Source: Nitrosomonadales bacterium (GTDB lineage: Bacteria; Pseudomonadota; Gammaproteobacteria; Burkholderiales; Gallionellaceae). From it: a DNA stretch of 64,000 nt. The translations under genes and the position numbers were made by a program. The notes under the pieces are model-generated. The model was not told the DNA's origin, made no database searches, and saw only the letters and a program-made list of their open reading frames with translations. How positions within the stretch are numbered: position 1 is the stretch's first letter; each line of letters starts with the position of its first letter. The DNA is taken from the NCBI GenBank assembly GCA_016721605.1, contig JADKHS010000004.1, forward strand, positions 1-64,000, written 5' to 3'. This document shows, in pieces, positions 39,892 through 48,558 of this stretch.

Positions 39892-40793
39892 AACTTCTTT
39901 CCAATTTTGTTTGAAGCATTTTTGTTTGCCCATGCTATCAAACTTGATATCAAACCGTCATCCCCTTCCCCAGTCAGCACCACCTCACTCCAACCCAAGT
40001 TATGTGCAGTTTCGGCAATGCGTGCATGCGGTACAAATAAGGGTACAGCGGCCAGTTGTTTTTTCGCCATACTATCCAGCATATCCCACAAATACCCTAA
40101 AGCTTCGCTGCTGGTTACTGTAATGGCATCTGGATTGGCAGCAATCAACATGCTGGTATCTTGATGTGGCTTGGCACGTTGGTAGCACGTGGCGTACTCG
40201 ACCTCGGCACCGCGCGCATTAAGGGTATCGCCCAATAGCTTACGTCCGCCATTGCCGCGAAAAATGACCACACGCCAGCCAGCGGTCTGTTTTAGTTCCG
40301 GTAGCGCCAGTAACGCCTCGCTATCGAAACGATCTTGTGGCGCAATGACATGTGTTACACCGTAATCACGCAGCGCTCGAACACTGCCTTGACCTACTGT
40401 TGCAATTTTTAAGGTTGCGGGCAACGCATTGTATTGTTTGGTTGAAACATTAGCGTGACCCTCCGCTTTATTGCTTATGTCTGATCCATCGGCTAGAGGA
40501 AAGAAGCCGGGAGAACTAAGCTGGCTGGAAGAAACAGCGTTGCTTGCAGTAATAATCGCTTCCATGCCATAACGCACGGCATTGGGGCTCACGAAAATAG
40601 CAAGATTGAATTCGTGCAGACGGGCGATAAGCGCGTGCAAAGATTGCGGATCAAGCACCGGACTGATTTCTAGCAGGGGAAATAGGGTAGTTTGCCCACC
40701 AGCCTGCATTATGCGTTGCGCCAAATTTTTGGCCTGCCCGCGCGGCCGGGTCACTACGATATTTAACCCGGCTAGTGGCTGCTGTTGCATCAT
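39888..40793 (-). CDS. hemD: Uroporphyrinogen-III synthase
   Basis: HemD cyclises hydroxymethylbilane with inversion of ring D. The two-domain Rossmann-like fold is weakly conserved; the N-terminal NIVVTRPRGQAKNLAQRIMQ, the hinge FVSPNAVRYGMEA, ATVGQGSVRALRDYG, the conserved VVIFRGNGGRKLL and the C-terminal ITVTSSEALGYLWDML are typical. An insertion around residues 95-120 (SSQLSSPGFFPLADGSD) is not a usual part of the fold. It lies between hemC and hemX; the gap to hemC (165 bp) is unusually long. Confidence 0.92.
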   Translation of the reverse strand: MMQQQPLAGLNIVVTRPRGQAKNLAQRIMQAGGQTTLFPLLEISPVLDPQSLHALIARLHEFNLAIFVSPNAVRYGMEAIITASNAVSSSQLSSPGFFPLADGSDISNKAEGHANVSTKQYNALPATLKIATVGQGSVRALRDYGVTHVIAPQDRFDSEALLALPELKQTAGWRVVIFRGNGGRKLLGDTLNARGAEVEYATCYQRAKPHQDTSMLIAANPDAITVTSSEALGYLWDMLDSMAKKQLAAVPLFVPHARIAETAHNLGWSEVVLTGEGDDGLISSLIAWANKNASNKIGKKL

Positions 40794-40796
40794 GTC

Positions 40797-40915
40797 AAAA
40801 TAAATTTTATTTTATCGCAGAGATGTAGCGGTGCAGGCTTAGAGAGTTTGGGCAAAAAACTTGAGCCTCCCCTTTTTTTGGTAAAGAGTGATCCCTGCCA
40901 AAAATAAATTTTATT
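40797..40915. repeat. 15-bp AT-rich direct repeats in the hemC-hemD gap
   Basis: AAAATAAATTTTATT occurs at 40797-40811 and again at 40901-40915, framing most of the gap between the hemC stop and the hemD start. The repeated unit is itself nearly palindromic. Such a layout can come from a small insertion with target duplication, but the unit is low-complexity and chance is possible. Confidence 0.4.
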
Positions 40916-40958
40916 ACTTGTATTGCTGGGGCCCTACAGTAAATTGTCGTGTTGAATC

Positions 40959-41903
40959 TCATAAAGCCGCAAGAATATCGTCCGCGCCTTGAGCACGTAA
41001 TGCTTGCGCCACGGCGTTACCCAATGCTTCGGGGTCGGTAGTTGTACCGCATAGTTTGGCATGTGCCATGTGCTTACCATCCGGACTGCCGACAAAGCCC
41101 CGCAAGTGTAGTTCGCCACCCACTATTTCTGCAAAACCACCGAGCGGTACCTGGCAGCTACCCGCCAATGCACGGCTCAAGGCACGTTCCGCCTGCACAC
41201 AAGTGGCAGTATCTGCATGGTGCAGTGGACGCAACAACACTTCCAGGTCGGGGCGGGAAATAAGGCATTCAATGCCAAGCGCACCCTGCCCTACTGCCGG
41301 CAGGCTGTTCTCCGGAGAAATTAAATCGCGGATACGGTCACCCAAGCCCAAACGTTTCAAACCCGCAGCGGCAAGGATAATGGCGGCGTATTTGCCTTCG
41401 TCCAGTTTGCGCAAACGGGTCTACACATTACCCCGCAATGATTCAATTTTCAAATGGGGGAAACGTGCACGCAGCTGGCTTTCACGGCGTAAGCTCGAAG
41501 TGCCTACCACACTGCCCGGCGGTAATGATTCAAGATTGGCATGGAGGTTAGAAACAAAGGCATCGCGGGGGTCTTCACGCTTGTCAATGCAGGCCAACAT
41601 AAATCCCGGTGGCAAGTGCATAGGCATATCCTTCAGCGAGTGCACCGCAATATCAGCGCGCCCATCTTCCAACGCAGTCTCAAGCTCTTTTACGAATAAA
41701 CCCTTGCCACCGATTTTAGACAGCGTTACATCAAGAATTTGATCGCCTTGTGTGGTCATGCCCAATATGCTGATTTCGGTTTGTTGGTATAATGCACGTA
41801 GCCGATCACGGATAAATTCTGCCTGCCACATTGCCAACGCGCTTTCACGCGATACGATGACCAGTTTTGCGGGGGCGGCTTGCGCCTGAGATACCTGATT
41901 CAT
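40959..41903 (-). CDS. hemC: Hydroxymethylbilane synthase, interrupted by an in-frame TAG
   Basis: HemC (porphobilinogen deaminase) polymerises four porphobilinogens. N-terminal SRESALAMWQAEFIRDRL, GMTTQGDQILD, KGLFVKELETAL, AVHSLKDMPM and GTSSLRRESQL are textbook. The second half carries AIILAAAGLKRLGLGDRI, LPAVGQGALGIE and the Cys that binds the dipyrromethane cofactor in AGSCQVPLGG. A single TAG (plus-strand CTA at 41421-41423) falls between RGNV and TRLRKLDEG, where a Gly or Asn is usual; the frame is the same on both sides. Either a substitution error or a real nonsense mutation. TAG is a normal stop elsewhere in the window, so code reassignment is not supported. Start at ATG 41903; ppc is divergent. 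Confidence 0.93.
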
Positions 41904-42018
41904 TGGTTTTCCTGAATCTTTAGTTGTAAATTCGATTGCGCCGCATTCTAACATGAGCCTATTGCGCGCGCGTTATACCGTATGTTGTAGAAGACACCTG
42001 TTTTAGAAGATAAATACC

Positions 42019-44793
42019 ATGAACTTGCTCGCCACGCCTGCCGACATATCCTTTAAAGACATGCCATTACGAGAAGACATTCGCCTACTCGGACGTATCC
42101 TTGGTGACACATTACGCGAACAAGAAGGCGAAAAAACCTTCGACTTGGTTGAGAACGTGCGGCGCTGTGCAGTGCATTTCCGCAAGACTCAAGATGAACG
42201 CGATCGCGATCAATTGGAACAAATCTTGGATGCATTATCACCACGCGATACCTTGTCCGTAGTTCGTGCTTTCAGTTATTTCTCGCAATTATCCAACATT
42301 GCTGAAGACCTGCACCATAACCGTCGTCGCCGCGCGCATCTCAATGCCGGTTCACCGCCACAAGAGGGAAGTGTGCAACTTGCTCTTGACCGTATACAAG
42401 AAAAGCATATTTCTGCTGAGGCTATGCAGGCTTTTCTCAATAAGGCGCTAATTTCACCGGTGCTCACCGCACACCCTACCGAGGTGCAACGAAAAAGCAT
42501 CCTCGACTGCCAGCTCATCATTGCCAGTTTGCTATCAGACCGCGATCGGATCGATATGACGCCGGATGAACTTGCCGACAATGAGGAAGCACTGCGCCGC
42601 TTCGTGCTGATCCTGTGGCACACGCGCATGTTGCGCACATCAAAACTAACAGTGCCGGATGAAGTAAAGAATGGCCTAGCCTATTATCGCTATACTTTCT
42701 TCAGTGAAATCCCCAAGATTTATGCCAGCCTGGAAAAGCAAATAGAAGTGCGTTTCGGCAAGCGCCTGCGCGTTCCGCCATTTTTGCGTGTTGGCAGCTG
42801 GATCGGAGGTGACCGTGATGGAAACCCATTTGTCACGCATCAAGTCATGCTAGATGCCGCTATGCGGCATTCGGCTACGACACTGGAATACTATTTGACG
42901 GAAACCCATCTGCTCGGTACGCGACTTAGTCTATCTACCCGGCTAGTAAAAGTCAGCCAGGAATTAGCGGAGTTTTCCGCGCTGTCGCCAGACAAAGCGG
43001 TAAGCCGCGAAGATGAACCCTATCGTCGCGCGCTGATTGCCATCTACTCGCGTTTGGTGGCTACGACAGAACAACTCGGGCACCACGTCAAGCACTTGCG
43101 TGCCGTTGGCCGGGATACAAAACCTTACGCTAATGCGCAAGAATATATTGCCGATCTTGACATTATCATTCACTCGCTGGAACAACATGGCGCATTGTAT
43201 TTGGCGCGCGGACGGGTGGCTTACCTGCGCCGCGCCGTCGAGGTATTCGGCTTCCATCTCGCGCCATTGGATATGCGCCAGCACAGTGGCGTGCATGAAC
43301 AAGTAGTGAGTGAATTACTCGCCAAGACGGGTGACACCGATTACCCCAAATTAGATGAAGAAAATCGCCGTAGTGTCCTAATTAAGGCATTGCAGGCAGG
43401 TAATACATTGGCCAGTGATTTGGACACATTTTCTGATATTGCTCAAAGTGAGTTGCGTTTGATGCAAGTAGCCGCAAAAATTCACCACCGTTTCGGTCAC
43501 GTCGCATTGCCTAACTACATCATTTCCAAAACTGATGCGGTAAGCGACTTACTCGAAGTGGCTTTAATGTTGCAACAGGTCGGCTTGCTGGGCAGTGGTT
43601 ATGAGCTGCACCTCAATATCATTCCGTTGTTTGAGACTATCGCCGATTTACGTGCTTGCGGCGTGATCATGAATGAATTATTTTCTATTCCGCTTTACCG
43701 TGAATTATTAAAGAGCCGCGGTGATACGCAGGAAGTCATGCTGGGTTATTCCGATAGCAACAAAGATGGCGGTTACCTTACTGCCAATTGGGAACTCTAT
43801 AAGGCTGAACTCGAGCTGGTTAAGGTGTTTGAGAATCATGGCGTTGAACTGCGTCTTTTCCATGGCCGAGGCGGCACAGTGGGGCGTGGCGGCGGCCCAA
43901 GTTACGAGGCTATCTTAGCGCAGCCGCCGGGCAGCGTAAACGCCCAAATTCGCATTACCGAGCAGGGCGAAGTTATCGCCAGTAAATACTCTGACCCTGA
44001 CATCGGGCGGCGTAATCTGGAAATTCTTATCGCCGCCACTATGGAGGCTACATTATTGCACCATCATGGTGATCATAGTGACAACAGCCCTATGCCGGAA
44101 TACCTCCGCATTGCGGAAGCGCTTAGCCTGGATGCTTTCGCCGCCTACCGCAAGCTGGTATATGAGACTCCCGGTTTTACCGATTATTTTTTTGCCGCGA
44201 CCCCAATTCGGGAAATTGCTGAACTTAATATCGGCAGCCGTCCTTCCTCGCGCAAGGCATCCAACAACATCGAAGACTTGCGGGCTATTCCTTGGGTGTT
44301 TAGTTGGAGCTTGAATCGTGTACTGTTGCCTGGCTGGTATGGTTTTGGCAGTGCAATACAACAATTTATTGAACGTGAAGGTGAAGCGGGACTTCAGCAA
44401 TTACAAGCCATGTATCGAAACTGGGCATTTTTTCGCGGCCTGCTCTCCAACATGGACATGGTTTTGTCCAAAACCGACATGGGTATCGCCTCACGTTATG
44501 CCGAACTGGTGCCGGATGAAGCCCTGCGTCACACTATTTTCAACATGATAGAGACTGAATGGCAGCTGACTGTGGATATGCTATTTGCCATCACTGGCGC
44601 AACCACCTTACTGCAAAGTAATCCGACTTTGGCGCGCAGCCTTACCACACGCACTCCCTATATCGACCCGCTTAACCACCTGCAAGTGGGGTTATTACAC
44701 CGCCACCGCTCGGGAGACACCCACTATCTAGTGAAACGTGCGATACACCTGACCATTAACGGAATTGCGGCGGGACTGCGGAATAGTGGATAG
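42019..44793 (+). CDS. ppc: Phosphoenolpyruvate carboxylase
   Basis: PEPC makes oxaloacetate from PEP and bicarbonate, the main anaplerotic route. Length 924 residues, intact. Catalytic motifs are visible: the His in LTAHPTEVQRKS (about residue 149), GSWIGGDRDGNPFVTH (about 260-275), LGYSDSNKDGGYLTANW (about 574-590), FHGRGGTVGRGGGP (about 613-627) and the C-terminal RAIPWVFSWS. The C-terminus ends in RNSG instead of the common R-N-T-G. It is transcribed divergently from hemC, a conserved arrangement in Nitrosomonadales (from memory). Confidence 0.97.
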   Translation: MNLLATPADISFKDMPLREDIRLLGRILGDTLREQEGEKTFDLVENVRRCAVHFRKTQDERDRDQLEQILDALSPRDTLSVVRAFSYFSQLSNIAEDLHHNRRRRAHLNAGSPPQEGSVQLALDRIQEKHISAEAMQAFLNKALISPVLTAHPTEVQRKSILDCQLIIASLLSDRDRIDMTPDELADNEEALRRFVLILWHTRMLRTSKLTVPDEVKNGLAYYRYTFFSEIPKIYASLEKQIEVRFGKRLRVPPFLRVGSWIGGDRDGNPFVTHQVMLDAAMRHSATTLEYYLTETHLLGTRLSLSTRLVKVSQELAEFSALSPDKAVSREDEPYRRALIAIYSRLVATTEQLGHHVKHLRAVGRDTKPYANAQEYIADLDIIIHSLEQHGALYLARGRVAYLRRAVEVFGFHLAPLDMRQHSGVHEQVVSELLAKTGDTDYPKLDEENRRSVLIKALQAGNTLASDLDTFSDIAQSELRLMQVAAKIHHRFGHVALPNYIISKTDAVSDLLEVALMLQQVGLLGSGYELHLNIIPLFETIADLRACGVIMNELFSIPLYRELLKSRGDTQEVMLGYSDSNKDGGYLTANWELYKAELELVKVFENHGVELRLFHGRGGTVGRGGGPSYEAILAQPPGSVNAQIRITEQGEVIASKYSDPDIGRRNLEILIAATMEATLLHHHGDHSDNSPMPEYLRIAEALSLDAFAAYRKLVYETPGFTDYFFAATPIREIAELNIGSRPSSRKASNNIEDLRAIPWVFSWSLNRVLLPGWYGFGSAIQQFIEREGEAGLQQLQAMYRNWAFFRGLLSNMDMVLSKTDMGIASRYAELVPDEALRHTIFNMIETEWQLTVDMLFAITGATTLLQSNPTLARSLTTRTPYIDPLNHLQVGLLHRHRSGDTHYLVKRAIHLTINGIAAGLRNSG

Positions 44794-44922
44794 CTGGGCA
44801 ATTGATTGTCATTCTGATATGTAGCCCCTAAAGGGTTGTTTGATGCATTTTGTATATAAATCAACCCGATAAAATTTTTAGTATTTTATTGGATCTACTT
44901 TAAGGCGTTATGGCAAAGAATC

Positions 44923-45753
44923 ATGAATAGACAGAATCCGATCACAGAAACGGAAACACGCGTAAGTGTCTCCAAATATTCAAAAGATGAATGGATAATT
45001 GTGGAATGCTCTGAAACAGGGATCGTTTATCTACAAAATCCACCTGATTATTCCCGGCTTGTTGATGAATTGGCGTGGGAAAAGCAATTTTCAGAAGAAA
45101 GGGCGCGACGAAAAGCCAGGGAGCCCGTCGCATTTTTTATCAGCTCAGCAATCAAAAAGTTACGCGGCAAATTGAGGAAAAAAGAAAGGATTGAAACTGT
45201 CTCTGAAAAAATCCTGAAGCAACTTCTGGCAAATGGCAAAACTTCGCTGAATGTTTTGGATGTCGGTTGCGGTATTGGGGAAAAACTGGCGAAGATAGCC
45301 AGCCACATGAACAGCAAACAGCCGGCATCAATAAAAGGCATCGGTATTGAAATATCACAAGCCCAAGCCGCAGAGGCGAACACCCATTTGAAAAAATTGG
45401 GGGATATTGCATCCATAACTCGGCTATAGGGGGGCTAAAGGAAATCTCTGACAACTCCATTGACTTTATTATTCTCTGTTCGTTTTTGGAACATGAAACC
45501 AGCCCGCTCCAGTTACTCAAGATTTGTAAGGAAAAACTTGATAGTCATGGCAAAATTGTCATCAAAGTACCCAATTTTGCTTCATTCAACCGAATCGTCA
45601 GACAAGATAGGTGGTGTGGGTTTAGGTATCCTGACCATGTAAATTATTTCACCCCAAACGCTGCGTTTAATCGTCGAACGTTCCGGTTTGAAAGTGGACA
45701 GCTTGAATGCCCTGCCCACTAACGACAATATGTGGGCTATTGTCAGCAAATAG
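44923..45753 (+). CDS. SAM-dependent class I methyltransferase, two frameshifts
   Basis: The middle carries motif I of class I methyltransferases, LNVLDVGCGIGEKLAKIA, preceded by about 100 residues of basic helix (SSAIKKLRGKLRKKERI). The frame then breaks near 45412 and resumes with GGLKEISDNSIDFIILCSFL (motif post-I/II), IKVPNFASF and YPDHVNYFTP. It breaks again near 45655; with two added bases it reads LRLIVERSGLKVDSLNALPT and ends in TAG at 45751. The layout (catalytic domain, then H-x-x-Y-F-T-P) is that of methyltransferases working on sugars or lipids; the substrate is unknown. It may be an error-bearing intact gene or a decaying one; the region is accessory, so decay is more credible here than in the housekeeping genes. 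Confidence 0.75.
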
Positions 45754-45813
45754 CTTGTTAGGCAGCGTGACAATACCTTTGAATCATCACAAGTTAAAAA
45801 GAGAGTAATCGCC

Positions 45814-46254
45814 ATGTTTAAAAAAATCATTACGGCAATTTTTGTTGCGATGGCATTCATTTCTTTATCTGGCTGCGCAAGTTTAAATGATGTTGTACGG
45901 GCAAAAGAAACTGGTGCCGAAGGTATAACCAAAACCTATGCCGTAACGCCAGAGCAGGCATGGGAAATTGCCAAAACAGTTTTTCGTTGGGAGGGTTCGG
46001 ACGCTATTGAAGAGCACAAGAATGAAGGCTACATGCTCACAAGCAGTGGATTAAACGGTTACTCTTATGGCGCTGTCATGGGTGCTTGGATTAAGCCTGT
46101 CAACAAAGACAGTACTGAAGTTACCGTTATTACGAAGCGTAGAATTAAGACTGATCTATTTACGACTTTAACGGAAGAAACTTATCACAAACGATTTGCA
46201 CAAGCGGTTGAAATTACAAAGGGCGGGAACCCTCTTCCGCGTGTAGCACCCTGA
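45814..46254 (+). CDS. Small lipoprotein of unknown function
   Basis: Length 146 residues. The signal peptide MFKKIITAIFVAMAFISLSG ends in the lipobox LSGC, so lipidation at the Cys is expected. The mature part has TYAVTPEQAWEIAKTVFRWE and a beta-rich core ending in TYHKRFAQAVEI, a pattern seen in several uncharacterised outer-membrane-associated lipoproteins. I cannot assign a function. A long imperfect inverted repeat follows the stop. Confidence 0.85.
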   Translation: MFKKIITAIFVAMAFISLSGCASLNDVVRAKETGAEGITKTYAVTPEQAWEIAKTVFRWEGSDAIEEHKNEGYMLTSSGLNGYSYGAVMGAWIKPVNKDSTEVTVITKRRIKTDLFTTLTEETYHKRFAQAVEITKGGNPLPRVAP

Positions 46255-46262
46255 AAAAAGGC

Positions 46263-46332
46263 AGCCCGGTGGGTTGTGCTGAATGAGCGGTGAAATATTA
46301 GGCTTCATTCATTCAACCTAACCTACCGGGCT
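46263..46332. repeat. Long imperfect inverted repeat after the lipoprotein gene
   Basis: Arms 46263-46286 and 46309-46332 pair over 24 positions with four mismatches, around a 22-base loop. The outer AGCCCGGT/ACCGGGCT part is perfect. It lies nine bases after the lipoprotein stop and 21 bases before the next gene. It could be a structured terminator or a small repeated element; no second copy was found in the window. Confidence 0.6.
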
Positions 46333-46353
46333 AATTAACCGAGGAGAGTAATC

Positions 46354-46701
46354 ATGATATACAAGGGTCGTTGCCATTGCGGCAAAGTAGCATTCGAGGT
46401 GGAGGGTGAAAATAACGGAGCAATAGCATGCAATTGCTCAATTTGCTCACGTAAAGGCACGCTCATGTGGTTTGTGCCCCGTGAAAAACTTAGGCTACTC
46501 ACCCCAGAAAGTGAGATGAGTACCTATACTTTTAACAAGCATATTATTAAGCACCGTTTTTGCCCAACATGCGGCATCCATCCATATGGCGAAGGCGTTG
46601 GCCCAAATGGTAATAACATGGCGGCTATCAATATCCGTTGCATTGAAGGCATTGACCTCGCATCAGTGCCGGTACAAAACTATGATGGTTTATCGTTATA
46701 A
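46354..46701 (+). CDS. GFA family zinc-binding protein
   Basis: A 115-residue CENP-V/GFA-domain protein. Zinc ligands are in the N-terminal CHCGKVAFEV, the loop CNCSICSRKG and CPTCG near the C-terminus. The family was named after a glutathione-dependent formaldehyde-activating enzyme, but that activity is disputed and most members are uncharacterised. The preceding GAGGAGAG is a good ribosome-binding site for ATG 46354. Confidence 0.9.
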   Translation: MIYKGRCHCGKVAFEVEGENNGAIACNCSICSRKGTLMWFVPREKLRLLTPESEMSTYTFNKHIIKHRFCPTCGIHPYGEGVGPNGNNMAAINIRCIEGIDLASVPVQNYDGLSL

Positions 46702-46755
46702 GATTATGTCGCTCACCCCATGTATGGCGCATTGGCACGAAGGAAATGAAGATCG

Positions 46756-46962
46756 ATGAAACTACATGCGTTTACAACCGCTTTACTTGTTGGCATATCG
46801 GTTGCAGCCTGTTCTTCAGAGCAGCTTTACGCTATGGGCCGTAATGCCCAAAGGTCAGAGTGCATCAAGCACCCCGACGCGCAAGTGCGGGATCGTTGCC
46901 TTAAAGATGCGGGGCTTTCCAGTGACGCGTACAAACGTGAAGTTGAAGACGTGAGCAAATGA
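46756..46962 (+). CDS. Very small lipoprotein
   Basis: A 68-residue protein with a signal peptide (FTTALLVGISVAAC) ending in the lipobox VAAC. The mature part contains two further Cys in SECIKHPDAQVRDRC, probably a disulfide. A ribosome-binding GGAAATGAAG lies just upstream. Similar tiny lipoproteins with a conserved C-x(n)-C are common and uncharacterised. Confidence 0.75.
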   Translation: MKLHAFTTALLVGISVAACSSEQLYAMGRNAQRSECIKHPDAQVRDRCLKDAGLSSDAYKREVEDVSK

Positions 46963-47066
46963 GCGATAAAACGAGGTCACTGTCGATCTAACATTGTGTC
47001 ACCGAACGGTGGGCAGTTCTTCCAAGAATGCCAGCCCACCGTTCGCCCGAGCTGGAATGTACTTCA

Positions 47067-47245
47067 GGGCACCTCTAAAAATTCAATTTTGCGAGCAGCC
47101 GCTTTACCTTTTGCCTGCTTACCCCGTTTCGTCACAATACAGCAGCACTCAAAAAAATTATCGCTTACATATCAACTATATGCGGCGCTCAAATTTTTTA
47201 CTCGTGCGTTGTTTTGTTTAGCAACTTGAATTTTTAGAGGCGTCC
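47067..47245. mobile_element. MITE-like element, copy A (179 bp)
   Basis: The left end GGGCACCTCTAAAAATTCAA and the right end TTGAATTTTTAGAGGCGTCC are inverted repeats with two mismatches in 20. The inside shares TTTCGTCACAATAC, TTACATATCAA and an end segment CTCGTGC-G-TTGTTTTGTTTAG with copy B, so the two are the same family. It has no coding capacity. It is probably a non-autonomous derivative of an insertion sequence; the parent is not in the window. Flanking four-base sequences (TTCA and TATA) are not identical. Confidence 0.75.
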
Positions 47246-47369
47246 TATAGTCCATCCATCGAGAGCAGACGTTATCGCTCAAACATAGCAAGATTCGGGT
47301 TGCAGATAAGCGCTTAAACCTTCATATTCCTTCCGTACTGGAGCAAGTTTTTGTTAGTACAACAGTAAA

Positions 47370-47510
47370 GGGCACCTCTAAAAATTCAGATTTCGTCACA
47401 ATACGTTGTTGCTCACAAAAAATGTTTCCTTACATATCAATCATATGCTGCGTCAACATTTTTTATTCGTGCCTAGTCTTGTTTAGAACTCTTAATTTTT
47501 AGAAGTGCCC
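47370..47510. mobile_element. MITE-like element, copy B (141 bp) with 4-bp target duplication
   Basis: The ends GGGCACCTCTAAAAATT and AATTTTTAGAAGTGCCC are inverted repeats with one mismatch in 17. TAAA occurs directly on both sides (47366-47369 and 47511-47514), a four-base duplication as made by several IS families. Compared with copy A it lacks about 38 bp near the left end, and the remainder is similar base by base. It ends about 40 bp before the ada-like gene and may affect its promoter. Confidence 0.78.
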
Positions 47511-47553
47511 TAAATTATGAAAGGTTTCGTACAACATGCCACGGAAGGCCTAG

Positions 47554-48381
47554 ATGTCTGACTATGACCGCATAGCTGAAGCAATTTCTTTCATTATTAA
47601 CCGGGTAAACAACCAGCCCACATTAGAAGAAATTGCGCGGCATTTACACCTGAGTCCTTTCCATTTTCACCGCCTATTTAGCCACTGGGCTGGTGTAACC
47701 CCCAAAAGATTTTTGCAGGTACTTACGCTGGAGCGCGCTAAACAATTACTCAGCGAATCAAGACCACTCCTTGAAATCTCTGACTCTCTGGGGTTGAGCA
47801 GCAGTTCCCGATTACATGACCATTTCATTCATCTGGAAGCGGTTACACCCGGAGAGTACAAGATGGGCGGTGCGGGTTTAACGATTGAATATGCCGTACA
47901 TGACACTCCTTTTGGAAAAGCGTTTATTGCCATCACACCTAGAGGTGTATGTAGCTTTTCGTTTCTGGATAACGCGGAAGCCGATGGGCATCTAACTAAT
48001 TTACTTAAAAAATGGCCACATGCCACAGTGCATAAAAATCATCAACGGACGTTTGCGATTATTAAAACCATGTTCGGCAAAAAACAAATATTAGACCGCC
48101 CAGTCTCTTTACATGTTTCTGGAACAAATTTTCAGATCAGCGTGTGGAAAGCATTGTTACAGATACCTCCGGCAAAAGTAGCCAGCTATTCCCAAGTGGC
48201 AACCGCGACTGGCCGTCCAAGTTCTGCGAGAGCGGTGGGGCTGGCGGTAGGCGCTAACCCCGTCGCGCTCCTGATACCCTGCCACCGCGTCATACAACAA
48301 AGCGGCAGGTTGGGTGGGTATTATTGGGGTGAAACCCGGAAACAGGCGATCCACGCATGGGAATCGGCAAGGTATGAGTAA
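47554..48381 (+). CDS. AraC-type regulator fused to methylated-DNA-protein-cysteine methyltransferase (Ada-like)
   Basis: Length 275 residues. The N-terminal 105 residues form an AraC helix-turn-helix domain (TLEEIARHLHLSPFHFHRLF and LLEISDSLGLSSSSRLHDHF). The C-terminal half is an O6-alkylguanine-DNA alkyltransferase with FQISVWKALLQIPPAKVASYS, RAVGLAVGANPVALLIPCHR (the active-site Cys in PCHR) and GRLGGYYWGE. It lacks the N-terminal zinc domain with the methylphosphotriester Cys of E. coli Ada, so it should repair O6-alkylguanine and perhaps sense damage differently. Such truncated Ada proteins are known and widespread. Confidence 0.93.
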   Translation: MSDYDRIAEAISFIINRVNNQPTLEEIARHLHLSPFHFHRLFSHWAGVTPKRFLQVLTLERAKQLLSESRPLLEISDSLGLSSSSRLHDHFIHLEAVTPGEYKMGGAGLTIEYAVHDTPFGKAFIAITPRGVCSFSFLDNAEADGHLTNLLKKWPHATVHKNHQRTFAIIKTMFGKKQILDRPVSLHVSGTNFQISVWKALLQIPPAKVASYSQVATATGRPSSARAVGLAVGANPVALLIPCHRVIQQSGRLGGYYWGETRKQAIHAWESARYE

Positions 48382-48558
48382 CCCTGTCCATACCATACTT
48401 GGGGAAATGTTGATTGATGCAGTCCATTCGGATGGAGCTTGCTGAAGCCTTTGCCAACATACTGGTTTATATGGGCAGCATTTTGACGAGTTCTCAAAAA
48501 AATAGCTTTGTATGACCATACATATGTCGATCTTTAGGCTAAGCTTGATGATATATAC

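Larger units (their letters stand above)
46963..47553. other. Gap carrying two miniature inverted-repeat elements
   Basis: No gene is supported in this 590-bp stretch. Most of it is accounted for by two related elements at 47067-47245 and 47370-47510. The ORFs that cover the first element have no protein-like features. The DNA between them (47246-47365) has no notable structure. Confidence 0.6.

Noticed and set aside
46996..47229. Small ORFs across MITE copy A
   Set aside because: They are created by the repeat itself, start outside it and have no conserved protein features.
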